From positions 25,973 to 89,972 of IMG/VR virus record IMGVR_UViG_3300013113_000555: a stretch of 64,000 nt of DNA; one strand, written 5' to 3'. This DNA comes from a virus. Positions 17,801-28,800 of the stretch are shown here, one piece after another. The translations under genes were made by a program, and so were the position numbers. Under the pieces are notes generated by a model that made no database searches, had not been told where the DNA came from, and was given only the letters and a program-made list of their open reading frames with translations. Each line of letters starts with the position of its first letter. The stretch's first letter is position 1.

Positions 17801-20800
17801 GAATAGGTTTACTGTTTGTATCATAGCCCCACCCCTGAATCATTAAAGGGCCACGAAGTGCCATAAAACGATAATCATCTGTATAATCATCATTTTTTTG
17901 AACACTCCATCCAGAAATCCCTTGGTCTTCTTTTCTAGCTAAAATTTCAAAATCATGACCGCTAGAAGCTGCGTCTGATCTTTCTGTCAACAAAACTGAG
18001 TTTGGATTAGATAAAGGGTCTAAAAATGCTTGAGTTACACTAAGAGGTGTATAATCTTGAGAAGGAGGTTGTGTGCTAGAAGTTTTAAAACTATTACATT
18101 CACCAGTTTGATAAGAAATAAACCGAGGTAGTCCACCATCACCGCTTTTAGATACAGGTCTTATAATACCATCCCAACTCATAATGGCAGTTTTTGCATA
18201 GCCACTATCAGTAGGTATAGCAACATTTAACTCTTGAATATTTTGGCTATTTATTTCTACTCTACCACTATTGGTTATTCTACCAATCAATGTATGATGT
18301 GCTGATTTGGGAGCCTTTGCAGTTCTACCTATCTTATCTTCTAAAAATTGTTTAGTTCTATCAAAGCTAAAAGAAGATTTTTCTAATCTTTTAGCTCTAA
18401 CATTTCTCATGTTTTGAAGTCTGGTCTGACCTATTCTTTTTAGTCTTTCAGCATTGCCCTTAGAAAACTTACCAAACTGCGGTGTATAAGTGCTAAACTG
18501 ATATGAAGTAGTGAATCCTCCTGCACCAACACTAACATTAACATTGGTTAAGTTAGGACCACCCGAACCAGTCCAACCTGATTTAACAACCTTGACAAAT
18601 GAGCGACCATCAGTTACAGGTTCTAAAGTTGCATTTCTTGTTTCTATATAGTCTTGTAAACCAGCAGAATAATTTAACTCAGCACCTAAAGGAATTTCTG
18701 GAAAACCAGCTAAAGTTACAGAACCTCTCTCTGATTGCCTCATCTGTGTTGCAGCATCTTGAACCTTTTGTAAAGCAGCTTGTTCCATGATTTGATCGCT
18801 ACCGTATTCCCAAGGAACTAAACCGTCATCATTTTCTAATGACACCGAACCGGGTGCTCCCGCAACTCCAAAAGGTCCATATACCTCTAAGTTATTTTGA
18901 ACACAACAAAATGCGGAGTCAGGAAGTGCCGCTGATGGAAACAAACCATCAACAAAGCTACCCTTTTCAACACCTTGATTTAAACCAGTTGGAATATCAG
19001 TGAGGGTTGCTGCTGCGTTTAAGTTTTCTTTAAAAGCAAGTGCATCAAATGCAGGAAGATATGCTGAAACTTGTGTAAATGGAGCAGGAATAGTAATATT
19101 GAAATAAATAGAATCACCACTAGGATCAAGATTGTTTCCAAGAACCCACTTATCATTTATTTGTGCCTTTACCCAAATACTAGGATCAGAAATACCTGTT
19201 CCTGTTCCATTAGTTATATAGTCTTGATCTCCAATATAAGAGGGGTCTCCAGTAGCATAAGTACCACTACCCAAAAGCAATCCACTTAGCAAAGGAAACC
19301 TTAATATTGGTTGATATAAACCTTGTTCATCTCTAAAGAAATCTGTAGCAGGACTATTATGAGCTAAACCCAATACCTGACTAGTTCCATCTAAAACCCA
19401 AGCTTGATTTGATGTATCATGAGTGAACCTATAGGTGGGTGGTACTCCACTACCGAAAGCTGATGCTGAATCTAGCTTATAACATACAGGAATACCATCG
19501 CTATTTACTAAAAACTGTTTTCCATAATAATCTTGAGCATAAGACTTTACAAAGTCATAAATTAAGTCAGAATCTTTTGCAGTGTTTTCTTCAAACCCTC
19601 TATCTTTATTATCGTCTTGGGGTCTTGGGATTACAATATCACCTACAGGAACATTGCCTTTTGCAGCCTCAAGATTAGCAGCATTATCTCTTTCAGGCTT
19701 ATTTCCGATTGTACTAAGGTGCTCGCCTAGCTCTCCACCTAAATCACCACTCATAGTAGCAGTCATTGATTTAAAGCTAGAGTAGTCCATAAGTGCTGCT
19801 CTAATCTCAGGCTCAGTAACCCAAGCTGTTGCTGGTGTTCCACTACCAATAGGAGAATTAAGACTTTTATTTAATTTATCAAATTCTAATTCAACTCTAT
19901 AGTATCCAGAAGGATGAATTTCTGCTTTTAATAGTCGATTGTCTGAATTTACGCCCCAAAAAGGCTGAATAGGAGAATCGCCTTGAATGCCACTTTCACT
20001 AGTTAATTGATATGGTTGAAGTTTTTTCCCACCCATAATAAATATTGAAGTGTTCTCATTTCTTACTTCCTTACCTTTTGTAAATGATATAATACCCCCT
20101 TCTGCTTGAGGATAAGCTAGTTGTCTATTAAGAATAAAGGTATCTAAAGCGTTGGACGCAGGAGGATTAGCTCTACTTACTGTTCTTACTTTTATTATCT
20201 TTTTTAAACCAGCAGAAAAAGTAGGCTGTAATTCTATATAGTAGTCACAGCCTGCATCAGAACAAACCTGACTTATTAACTCTGACATGCTAATTGTTGG
20301 ACCAGAAATCCTATAATAGTTTGGAGAAATAGGTATTTCACTTAAATCAATTAAATAATCAGATTTTAAATTACCTAAGTTATCAAAACCATTGCTTGCA
20401 AGACGACCATATGTGGAACTAGAAGAACCCACATATATAAGTCTATTATCTTTTAAATATTTTTGATCGCAACTAGGACCGGGTGCAATAGGATTAGAAC
20501 AAAGTGAATGTATAGCAGCCTTTATATCCTTCCATAACATACCTCTTTCATTTGCTATCAAGCTCAAGGTGTTTTGTTCAGAAGTTCCTCCAAATCTTTT
20601 AGAACTAGGGCATGTATTCGCACTAGTGCATATTTGACCTTTAGATAATGTTTCTATAAAACCATAAGCATTAATTAAATTATAAACATTTTCTGTATCA
20701 CCGGGATAATCATTTACAATTATTTGAGTATTGTCTAATATTAATCTGGGGTCAGAAATGCTAACAGAGAAAAGAGGGTTTCCATTTGCGTCATTTTTCT

Positions 20801-21110
20801 GAGTCCAATCTTGAACTAATCCAGCAAACTCAAAATCTTCAATTCTAAAATATACAGGAACACCCGGTGTGGGATAAACAAATCCTGGGTCTGCTATATC
20901 ACCAGACCTTCTTACACCATTATCATACCATACTTTCGGCCCAATACAAGGGTCTTCGGCTAACTCTACAGTAAGAGATGATCCTTGTTCGTTCCATCCT
21001 GCCGAAGCACTAAAACTTTGTACACTTGCCCCTAAAAAGATAGTTTGAACCAATGGTCCATAAAGACTGTTTGGGCTACACTCATTTTTTTTTGCGAATT
21101 CAGTTGCCAT
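11859..21110 (-). CDS. giant tail hub/fibre protein (3083 aa) with Cys-bearing repeat array
   Basis: A 3083-residue protein. Residues 1 to about 900 look like a tail-hub/baseplate domain (beta-rich; 'FRIEDFEFAGLVQDW', 'LVQTIFLGASVQSFSASAGW'). A 'FMALRGPLMIQGWGYDT' and 'PETWPVAPLDLRLDRKRGVW' region (about 1080-1180) resembles a passage I recall from phage tail-hub proteins. From about 1260 to 2820 it is a tandem array (listed separately). The C terminus is again unique and Cys-containing. No signal peptide, as usual for virion proteins. It probably forms the tail tip and a long extended fibre that reads host surface structures. Its position directly after the 559-residue tail protein and tape measure supports this. 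Start at AAAAAAGGAATAAGATG. Confidence 0.75.
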   Translation of the reverse strand: MATEFAKKNECSPNSLYGPLVQTIFLGASVQSFSASAGWNEQGSSLTVELAEDPCIGPKVWYDNGVRRSGDIADPGFVYPTPGVPVYFRIEDFEFAGLVQDWTQKNDANGNPLFSVSISDPRLILDNTQIIVNDYPGDTENVYNLINAYGFIETLSKGQICTSANTCPSSKRFGGTSEQNTLSLIANERGMLWKDIKAAIHSLCSNPIAPGPSCDQKYLKDNRLIYVGSSSSTYGRLASNGFDNLGNLKSDYLIDLSEIPISPNYYRISGPTISMSELISQVCSDAGCDYYIELQPTFSAGLKKIIKVRTVSRANPPASNALDTFILNRQLAYPQAEGGIISFTKGKEVRNENTSIFIMGGKKLQPYQLTSESGIQGDSPIQPFWGVNSDNRLLKAEIHPSGYYRVELEFDKLNKSLNSPIGSGTPATAWVTEPEIRAALMDYSSFKSMTATMSGDLGGELGEHLSTIGNKPERDNAANLEAAKGNVPVGDIVIPRPQDDNKDRGFEENTAKDSDLIYDFVKSYAQDYYGKQFLVNSDGIPVCYKLDSASAFGSGVPPTYRFTHDTSNQAWVLDGTSQVLGLAHNSPATDFFRDEQGLYQPILRFPLLSGLLLGSGTYATGDPSYIGDQDYITNGTGTGISDPSIWVKAQINDKWVLGNNLDPSGDSIYFNITIPAPFTQVSAYLPAFDALAFKENLNAAATLTDIPTGLNQGVEKGSFVDGLFPSAALPDSAFCCVQNNLEVYGPFGVAGAPGSVSLENDDGLVPWEYGSDQIMEQAALQKVQDAATQMRQSERGSVTLAGFPEIPLGAELNYSAGLQDYIETRNATLEPVTDGRSFVKVVKSGWTGSGGPNLTNVNVSVGAGGFTTSYQFSTYTPQFGKFSKGNAERLKRIGQTRLQNMRNVRAKRLEKSSFSFDRTKQFLEDKIGRTAKAPKSAHHTLIGRITNSGRVEINSQNIQELNVAIPTDSGYAKTAIMSWDGIIRPVSKSGDGGLPRFISYQTGECNSFKTSSTQPPSQDYTPLSVTQAFLDPLSNPNSVLLTERSDAASSGHDFEILARKEDQGISGWSVQKNDDYTDDYRFMALRGPLMIQGWGYDTNSKPIPNSVDVVSNITGNGQYESQGLTDKFLDGFLQQPETWPVAPLDLRLDRKRGVWTVAQQPRPVHVNITGCLGTGSVSAVATATNLAETYDADGNAVSDQISITWPWGISNPTGIGKVPVYYDDNDCKNYVFPINRFDAAYIAFGDPESQKNTIYDTKSIVFSGFEVIETIEDCQNSLLVKPSGSGDAVFLCVSGLNTCPEDFGGYLKQSVNGCLAFGSGLFITGYNVTNLRVDTNLIASGTEYIQDGCSFTNVEGTVEKRFTKLGFAGNLSTTVDIDNDCAVIVSGFQQPISITNSGVCGDAEQNTVFSSLIIGTGLRYVDRDAIIPCEVELRSNIKALGTVYTRSEVIGCTWQKEGNPSFDTLFENLNFVGNISVTGDDCDVYVSGFQQPLAMINSGVCGRDNEFLDGGVPDTYWDILVARTGLKWHYEGEGEHGCTGILDVILQTSGAPWIRTYGEDCSLTDGDPTSNVFERIAFTGNLSHTVNGCTTIVSGFNNIVVSGQTWSIDYNDCNAYVASAPLGNGGILDKIIFTGELSTSFGSNCEVIVSGFHQPNIIIDTGTCGGVGLGTYNADTFIFGTGLDVVEKEVDGKCAMLINHNLTISGYDLVTNPLDPCGDRVDGAKTETTAWEKIAFTGNISVSTGLNPCDIFVSGFQNNIPITGEKWTRDGGSGGDDDYQCYWSQTGYNVQTNFDSIATAGFISLITGVGCEVYLSGVEQPFRFIESGTCGSTVIETYNSKGLIFGSGLKASMITDSNCSGIVEVDIKAQGLQWGRISSPPTSCGWQPTVTSIERRFENLIFEGNLSVTGSTNGCNIHISGVQPSIKVQGLAECPSISAFAESDISKIRFGTGLQLTAGVDACDDGPRVDVKLIADGFDRRGGTPTAVTQRFTKINFGENLGIESNGTCEITVTGIQTNLTLSGIASCNNSNYLKETISTLKIGRGLKAENTNEVRLDLWFKGNEYTDSCTKGAGLESNTVTGIEFRDIALSENVSDCSLIVSGLKTVQLAGVDDSGSGCGTVVAPFDAKRLIFGTGLELVDNGCSGVVNSTLKVSGKDSTLVTITDQPVTSFNFLSDTPTRTPIYVNTDGCEITVSGGPARILVSGITSCGQAGNAYYSALKENLEFGKGLFVTDGTEPESAKIESVFYVAGDTDNGCGTTTAAASVTGLVFGSGLELTSGTCSGVVRTNLIAVGTDKSGGGSALVQKRFTKLKFHADDFSPFSIQEDSGDNCQVIVSGVPVMVTSGLLACGRAAVPFQISRGIGFGTGLQLNSDSQVNAVHKVQGTDRGGGSFTTQVFETLTFGSGLSSVNKSNCEVQINIDSAPVCISGLDTCGGSAVAESTYECIGIGTGLKITNNGASALIESNIQAEGTDKRNGGSSAIALQQFESLNFIGGISVHEGSECELFISGIEGISIIGDAACERSAVAEFKANTFEFGTGLQVVQDSNKVLVDSVINAAGDGFPAAVFENIVFEGGLSVSGDGCNVHVSGLDFIFSGINTCPKDGDGYLKESIQQISIGSGLIATNDASVGRIDLNLTASGLTYPVLEAYPCDTNAVQLDRTNFTSLNFVGNLSVEADPANDCRLLVSGIPSIFSGIGVCMRDVVAPFDACLLAVGTGLQLSERDGKAILNSTLTIQQPADTSTCYDTIADPTAFETISISGFGANVSDCGLTLTHKQNIKKTEEASCYFNVDGNSTFAETPFKVLDFGEGILAEVDGCVATIKAGMAGYANGGSCEAFDGSTPVTSLVTAVGAGYGIFAEIDNSAGCNAITFSQPLSLCSTNLVGQSITKSADAPYPDTTCSIIDCTDGTWNAGNGPFEERRPPKAWNQIVAGPGVGITAGCSGEQGGLNGDCTTIFYSNHILNGKTCDDQDVLVIQQFDWNYDCDFELTQSAATPSAQFDGADWTQSTIIKLSETNGGTNCWQGTIVTGCVSDGGYVTSCLTATIAGTASCNGKYWLKDIPAQWINGTDCNSTCQNPE
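12640..17330 (-). repeat. tandem protein-level repeat array (about 17 copies) in the giant tail protein
   Basis: The coded protein repeats a unit of roughly 90 residues. Its landmarks are a FGTGL/FGSGL/IGTGL box (17 copies seen, e.g. IFGTGLDVVEK, RFGTGLQLTAG, GFGTGLQLNSD), a Cys about 10 residues later, a 'F-LxFxGNLSV' strand, and 'CxVxVSGxQ', then 'SGxxxCG'. Copies diverge, so the DNA is not a simple repeat. The even spacing and conserved Cys suggest a stack of beta-rich modules, possibly a beta-solenoid or Ig-like chain held by disulfides or metal. Confidence 0.8.
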
Positions 21111-21127
21111 CTTATTCCTTTTTTTCC

Positions 21128-22807
21128 TTATGTGCCACTACAATTATTATAAGTAAAAGCAATGTTTTTTGTGTATCTGCCTTGAGTAAAATTCCAACTT
21201 TGACCATTAGAAGAAGTAAAAACTTGAGAATAGTTCGCTGTCAAGCTATTGTAAATTGTATTTATAAAACCATTTACTTGACCGCTAGGATTGGTCTTAT
21301 TTATTTCTTCAATACTAGCACAGGATGTAGGAGGAACAGTAACTACTTCTACACTTATAGTTTTTACTCTTGCTGTAGTAGTACCTATATCTTGTAAGAG
21401 TGGTCCTTGTGCTCTGCCCAAAATAGTTTGTGTTGCAAAAACATCTGATTCAAGTTGGTCGTCAACAGTAATGTTTTGAGATATTATACAGTCACCCGTT
21501 ATGCACCCCTGTAGGCTATCATCATAACTAATACTATAACTAATTGTTCCCTGCAATGGGTTCTCACCAACAGTAATGGTTTTTGGTCTATCAGCTAATA
21601 TAATAGCTCTCTGACAACTACCCTGTAAAAAAGGTTCACTATTTAAGGTAGCATGTGCTGCCCTTTTAAAGAAAACATCTTTAGTTTGTAAATTTGAAAA
21701 ATATGCCCTAGCCTTTTCAATAGACTGTTCTTGTTCTCTTAATTGATTTTCAGTAACAGAGTCTCCATTATAATTAGTTCCTGCTTTATAATCAATAAGA
21801 CTATAGCCCTGAATCTGACCTTGCACTGTTGCCGATGTAACACCACCCTCTGTTGAAAGACTAATATCAAAAGTTTCAAAAGCACCGTCTAGATTATCAG
21901 AACCCGCCGCTTGAGGCTGTAAGCTAAAAGTCTCAGTTACAGAAACAGAGTTATCAGTTCTATTAATAGATGCATTTCTAAAACGATCATATATTGTTAA
22001 AGATTGTCCCGCCTTAGTTATAGGGAGACCTATAAGACCGCTGGCAGAAACCGTTGTGATAGAAGCATCTGATGAAACACCATATTTATCATTTAAATAA
22101 CCAGTTGCATAATCATAAGCCGATTGCCAACCCGGTTTAGATTCTAATGATGTAGGACTACTGGTTCCTGTATATGTAGTTCTTCCTTTAACATCTATAG
22201 TATGGGTAAAAATACCATCCCATAAAAAATCTTCTGTATAGACTACCGTACCAGTACTTGTTCTATAATCACCACTAAATGAAGCACCAATTCTTTTTTC
22301 TTTGAAATCTGATTGCCAATTTTCAGAAAAAGATTCAATAAAAGGAGGATGAATTGGAACTCTTGGGTGTGGATCACCACCATCAAAACCACTTGGATTT
22401 ATAGTGTCTTGGCCCGTACCTTGCATCAAGGTAGGCATACCAAACTCTACAGTATATTTTGCTGATCTAGTATAGTTATCTGGAGTGCTTTCTATAGAAA
22501 AAGAATTTACAATTGGGCGACCACTAATTATTGGATTAGTACCACTTCCATCATTGCATGTGGCTACTAATAAATATCCATCTTGGGAAACAGCACTTCT
22601 TAAATTATCTATTTCTTTAAAAAGACCAGTAACACCAAGCTGAATTTCATTGCCAGTTAATATAAGATCGCCATCTAATACAATCCTATGGTTTGCACCC
22701 CAACCAGAACCTTCTAATGTTTTATAAGCATCTGTTGATATATTAAAAATTGGAGCAGGTCTAAACTCATAATTTCCATATTTAAATTCTACTGAACCAT
22801 GTGACAT
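21128..22807 (-). CDS. tail protein (559 aa), probably distal tail or baseplate component
   Basis: Lies between the tape measure and the giant hub gene, the position of distal-tail or tail-tip proteins in siphoviruses. It is beta-rich with many Gly/Ser/Thr ('RIVLDGDLILTGNEIQLGV', 'NSFSIESTPDNYTRSAKYTV', 'DGIFTHTIDVKGRTTYTGTS'), without membrane segment or catalytic motif. The middle (RFRNASINRTDNSVSVTETF) is typical of virion beta-sandwich domains. I cannot assign it to a named family. Start has GAGGAATAAAAAATG. Confidence 0.6.
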   Translation of the reverse strand: MSHGSVEFKYGNYEFRPAPIFNISTDAYKTLEGSGWGANHRIVLDGDLILTGNEIQLGVTGLFKEIDNLRSAVSQDGYLLVATCNDGSGTNPIISGRPIVNSFSIESTPDNYTRSAKYTVEFGMPTLMQGTGQDTINPSGFDGGDPHPRVPIHPPFIESFSENWQSDFKEKRIGASFSGDYRTSTGTVVYTEDFLWDGIFTHTIDVKGRTTYTGTSSPTSLESKPGWQSAYDYATGYLNDKYGVSSDASITTVSASGLIGLPITKAGQSLTIYDRFRNASINRTDNSVSVTETFSLQPQAAGSDNLDGAFETFDISLSTEGGVTSATVQGQIQGYSLIDYKAGTNYNGDSVTENQLREQEQSIEKARAYFSNLQTKDVFFKRAAHATLNSEPFLQGSCQRAIILADRPKTITVGENPLQGTISYSISYDDSLQGCITGDCIISQNITVDDQLESDVFATQTILGRAQGPLLQDIGTTTARVKTISVEVVTVPPTSCASIEEINKTNPSGQVNGFINTIYNSLTANYSQVFTSSNGQSWNFTQGRYTKNIAFTYNNCSGT

Positions 22808-22824
22808 TTTTTATTCCTCATACT

Positions 22825-25800
22825 TTAAGACAATCTTGGATCACTAAGAGAACCATCTGGGGTTTGCATACCCTTTAATTGTTCTGCAACGGCAGCTAAA
22901 ACATCATTCTTTACCTTTTCACCAAACGAAGTCATCAAAGCACCACCATTTAGTACTACATCAACTGTTCCAACTTGTGCATTTAAATCAACCTTTAACT
23001 CTGGAAGATTAGCAAGTTTTTCTGCTGCCTGAGAAACCTTATCTGCAAACTGGTTTTCTCCAGAAAGTGCTTGGCTGGCTTGTAATAATTTTTCTGCTGA
23101 ATCATTAAGGACTGATCCCCCCTGATCTAATGCTTTAGGTATTTCTTTTCCTAGCCTTGAATCCCTCCTGTTTCTAAGTGGATTTTTATCTCTAGCTCTA
23201 TCTACTCTTTCTGCTTGAGTTTGTTTCAAAAATTGTTGTTGAGTTGGTTGTTCTTCAAAAATCTTATTAACAGCATTTTGCTGGGCTATTTTATTAACAT
23301 CTGGTTTAAGAGCATTAATATCAAAAAGAGTATTAGGAGCAGCGATTCCATTTGAACCACCATCCCTAAGTGATGAAGCTATAGCGTTACTTCTTGCAAT
23401 GTCCGCTGGATCAGCACCGTCATTAAATGCTGCATTAGCAGCAGAAACTACGTCTGGATCAAACTGTTCAGCGATGGAAGCGAACGCATTAGTAGAGGTT
23501 GAAGCTCCAGCAACGGTTGTAGAGCCTTCAAACCGGTTTGTATCTGGTGTGTTCGGACCACCACCTCTAAAAGCAAGAACTGTTTTTGTAAGTTCAGCTA
23601 AAGCGTTTTTAGTAGTAGTAACCTGATCTGTTAAAAGAACAAACTGTGCATCTAATGCTGTTATTTTGTCATTAGCTTGTGATTCTACAGCACCTTCTTT
23701 TCCTTTTTGTATAGCGGCAGCATCATCTAATAGCTGTTGTTTTTCATCATCAACATCTTGTGATCTTACAATTGCATCACCAAGCACTTCGCCACCTTTA
23801 ACGTCCTTTATACCTTCTCCTACAGCCGTACTTGCAACTTGCTTTAAGTTTGCGAAATCTTCATCGCTTACACCAAATTGTTGTCTAGTAAAATCATCTA
23901 AGCTTAATAAATCTGCTAACTCATCAAAACTAAAGTCACCAACATCTTCTCCAGCGGCCAGCCTCTTAGCCTTGCCCAAAGCAGCAATAGGCTTATTGGC
24001 TTCTTCTATTATCTTTTGTCTTTCTTGTGGTGTTTTTGCATCGCCAAGCTTTCTAGCCAAACTAGCAGCCTTTTGTTGTCCGGTAAGCTGAGATTCTTGT
24101 AATTTAGCAAGCTCGCTTTCTATAGCAGCAAGTTGGGTAACATCATCTCCAAGCTGTTGTAAAGCATCACTTGTTCCTTGAAGTGCTTGTTGATTATCAG
24201 CAAGAGCCTTGATTAATTGGTCTGTATCTTCTTCTTGAAGTGCTCCACCAGCTAGACCTTCTTGACCAGAAGCTTCTCCTAGTCGCCTTTTTAAACTTTC
24301 TCTTTCGGCTTGTAAACGCTCTCTTCTATCAGATAAAGAAGCGGCACTTAAAACATCAGTTTCACCAACGCCTGCGGCAGCAGCACCTCTAGCTCCAGCA
24401 CCACCAGCATTTACAGTAGCTTCAAGCTTATTTCTCAATCTTTCTTCTGCTTGTTCTCTAACATTAACACTTTGATTTAAGAACTTATTGAATTTATCTT
24501 CAAAAGCTTCTCTTTGACCTATAATGGTTAGTCTTTTTTGCGTTTCAATCTGTGCTATTTCACTTTGAACATTAGCAGCGTTAATAACAGCAGTATTAAG
24601 AACATTTAAACTATTAGTAACCTCCGCTAATGCAGCAGCGGTTTGATCTGTAAATTGATCTATACCAGCAGTTAAATCACCACTAACTAAACTTTCTTTA
24701 AGTTCTTTTATACCAATCGTTCCTCCGTCTTGTCTTGATGCACCAACAGATGCCTCTAAACCTGCTAAAAACTTTTCTCTTACGTCCTTTGGTAGATCGT
24801 CTAGTTCATCGGCGTTATCTTCTTCAAATCTTTTTCTAATTCCAGAAGCAGTAATATCACCAGACTTAACATCACCTGTACCCAAGTCTGCTTCAATATT
24901 ATCAATTAATTTCGTAAAACTTGATTCTAGATTTTTACCAAAATCTAATACCTCGACTGTTTCTGCAAGAGCCTTATCTCCACCTGGTCCAACAGTAGCA
25001 GAAATGTTTGCCACGCCCTGTTTAATTTCTTCCCTAGAAGCAGCATCTATATTTTCAAAAGGATTAAATTTAGCACTAGCAGTAATAGATGTATCACCAG
25101 AAAGTATTTTTTCTACTTCTGAATTAATATTATCTGCAACAGTGGTAAACTTATCTGTTAAACTAGAGACACCTTTATTTAATTTATCAATAGCAGTACC
25201 GAAAGCATCAAAAAGTTTTAAACTTGACCTTATTTGTTCGTCTCTTTGTTTTGCTGCAAGTGTTGCTTTTATTTGAGCAAATGTCTGATCTTGTTGTGCT
25301 CCTGTGCTTGCCTTTAATGCTTGAAAAACATTTGCTGCCTCGGAAGCATTTCCTCCTAAAGCAGCAGTAACAGCAGCTAATTTTTCAGGATCAGCTTTGT
25401 CTCCAGCAGCTAATATTTGTTCTATAGCAGCAAAAACATCATCAAGATTAGAAGCATCTGCTGCCTTTGTTACTACATTACCTTTTTCGTCTTTTATTGC
25501 CCTTCCCTGTTCATCCCTTTCTGTAACTTTAACGCCTTTTACTATATCTCGTACACCACCCTCTGTTCCTACTTTAGCTCCTAAAGTAGCCAATAGATTG
25601 TCTGCTCTAGCTTTGCTTGCTTTTCGTATATCTCCACCCTTTTGAAGTGTAGATAAAAACACACTATTCGCTTGCTGAAACGGTTTTAGTGCTTCTTTAA
25701 AATCTGCGTCTTCTCCAGCTATTCCAGCAAGTTGTTTCTCTAAATCAGCAGCCTCAAGCTGTGCTGCATTTGTAGCAATATTTTTAAATATTTTAGCAGT

Positions 25801-28800
25801 TTGTTCTAACGTCTCTGGATCAGAATTTTCAGTAAGCTCTTTAAAGGTATTTTCTAGATCATTGAAGTCTTCAATGTCTGACAAATCTAATTGTGCAAGT
25901 TTTTTGGCACTAGAACTAACTGCAAAAATAGAATCAAGAGATTTTGCACCTAATTGCTGTAAGGCATCACCTGTCTCTTTTAATTTTTCAGTGTCTAATA
26001 AATTAACTGATGTTATAAAGCTTTCTACAGCCTGTGTTTGTTGATCTAAAAATACTGCTCCTTGAACAGAAGCAATACGATCATCTGCTACTTCTTGTCC
26101 TGACTGACCAGTAAATAAACCTTTAATTTCATCAGAAATACCAGCAGTAGCAAATGATAAACTACCGCCGATAGCGGTGCTTGCTGCCCCAGTAATTCCT
26201 TGTTGATTAATAAGGCTTCCAGCCACGCTAAACACACCAGAAACAGAAGATGTAATACTGTTCAATGTCCCTATTGTATTTTGGTATAAACTGCTTTGTG
26301 TAATAGCATCTTCAATCGAGGAAGCAAAATTTTTAAGACCAAGAGAAGTAACCCCCAACTCATTAACAAAAGGTTGAAGAAACTGTGCTATCTTATTTCC
26401 TGAGTTTTCTTTTAAAGACTGACTCCAGCCGGTTAAAGCTTCTTCCGAAGAAGCAAAAGCAGAGGAAATAGTTTTACTTTCAGCTAAGTCTATCGCAGCA
26501 CCTACTGACACTCCAACAGGACCGCCTAAAACCCCGCCAATAACAGAAGCATCAGGAATACCGCCCTCGCCTCCTTCTGCGGCTTTCAAACCGCCATTTT
26601 CTATTTCATCTAATTTTTTAGAGGTTGTTATAACAGAACTAGTAAGTTTTTCTTGTGCAGTAAGAAACTTACCAATCTTTTCTTGATCTTTATTTATATC
26701 AAGCTTTTCTACATCTCCTAAGTCTCCAAGTGCCTCACTAGCAGCTTTAGCAGCTTTATCTAAAGAAGTAAGAGCATTAAATATTTTTTGATCTTTGATA
26801 CCACTAAATAATCCATCTATTCCTCCTACAATAGCACCTCCAATAGCACCAACAACAGTGCCAACAACAGGAATAGGAATAAGGCTACCAATACCCGCAC
26901 CAATAGCAGCCCCCTTAGCAGCACCAGAAGCAGCACCAAAAGCACCAGCAGCGACAGTACTTCCTGATTCAAAACCTTTAGCACCACCAATTTCTTTAAG
27001 ACCTACCTTATCTCCAATAGTATTAATAATAGGGTCAGCTAATACCGCAGCAATAATACCAGGTATGCTTTTACCCTTTTTAAAAGCACCTTTTAACTTC
27101 TTAGGGTCTTTAAACTGGTCTACTAAATCAGTAAAAAAGCCCTTGCTAATTTTCTTAAAATTGCCTTTCTTACCTAATTTCTTAATACCATCACGAAAAC
27201 CATCACCAAACAAATCTTCTGGTATGCCACGGAAACCAGCATCTCTAACTTTTGAAACTCCTTTACTAGCAATATCTGAAACAAATGATTTTGATTTGTC
27301 ACTACTAGTAATTTTTCCAGCCAACTTAGAGAATATTCCCTTTAAACCGCCTCCACCCTTGCCACCACCACCAAGCTTAGGCAATAAGTCATCAAAACTT
27401 AATAGACTCTTTTTACTTCTCCTTTTTCTACCTAAGTCTTTATCTCCCTTTTTTAAAGTGAAGCTCTTTTCACCTAAGCGTGCCTCTGGTGATAAATTAA
27501 AAAACTGTTGCTTGTTTTGTTTTAATTGTGCTAAGTCTCTTTTTCCTTTTCGGGCCTCTGCTGGATTTGAAGACTTAACCCTTGTTTCTGCTTCTTCAAT
27601 ATCTTTATCAAAAATAGCCCTATCTGCATCATCCTGCTTTCTAATTCTTCTTGAACGATTATTAGCAATTAATTCTCTTCTTTCTTGCCTAGTAAGATTT
27701 TTTCTTTTTTCATTTCTTGCTGCCCTTTCTTTTTTTACTCTTACACTTCGATCAATCTCTGCCACCTTATCTGGTTTTTTAACAACAGATTGTTCCAGTG
27801 TTTCACCAGCCCTCCTATTAGTAGCTACAGACGGAGCATCAGCACCACCTTCCAAGGCAGAAATGGTAGCCGTCTCTGCTTTAGCAGCCGCTTCCGCTAT
27901 TTTATCTGGAAGTTCGGTAAGTCCTTCTGCTGCTGCACCAACGGCTTCTGTCAAAGCCCCAGTAGCTTCTGTAGCAGCCTCTAAGGATGCTATTTCTCCA
28001 TCAACTGCTTCAATTTTTTCTGCTACCTTTTTTTCTTCATCACTAAGAAGTGCATCAGTAGCATCAGAAAAACTATCAAAAAGCCCCTCAAGCCCCGCAG
28101 ACAGAATAGGAACAATTGATATAACTTCACCGATATTGCTAAAATCTACAGATTTTAAAGAACCAAACGCAATAGTAGCCTTGCCTACATTTTTAGCAAG
28201 CTCTGAAAAAAATGCTGTACCACCAGAAGATTGACCGCCATTTTGAAATGATTGAACACCAAAAAGACCACCAGTATTAAAATTTTGCAAACCTGATTTT
28301 TCAGAAGAATCTTTCTTGATAACAAAAGAACCTCTATCTAAAGTAGCTGGAAAGGTATCTTTATTGCCTTTGCCCGGCACTGTTGCTATTTTAGAAATAT
28401 CTGAACCTAGCAGACTACGAATAAGCGAACTATCGCCAGTACGGTTGAATTTTTTAAGATTCTGTAATCCTATTTTTTCTGCTAATTTAGGATTAAATAC
28501 AAGTTCACCCGGTGTAAGAAGCGAGTTAGCCGTAAATGTTAAACCACCTCTTGATTTTTCATCTTGGGGCAGTATCTCGAAAGGGGTTGTACCCTTGATG
28601 TCTTTTGTATCTCTAGATGCAAATACTTCAAAGTTTTTTTGAAATTTCTCATCACTAATTGCCTTATTAACAACCTTGCTAATAAGACCTCCCTCCGGTG
28701 CTCTAGCTAAACCTAAATTAGCTTTTACCTCTGCTCTTTTTAATTCTGTTATAGATGCACCAGGTGGAGACTCAAAAAACGAAGAAAGTCTAGCTGTCGC

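Noticed and set aside
26795-28234. A 479-codon open frame on the plus strand opposite the tape measure gene
   Set aside because: Pro/Ser/Ala-rich composition is what the opposite strand of an Ala/Gly/Lys-rich coiled-coil gene gives; no ribosome site and no recognisable domain.
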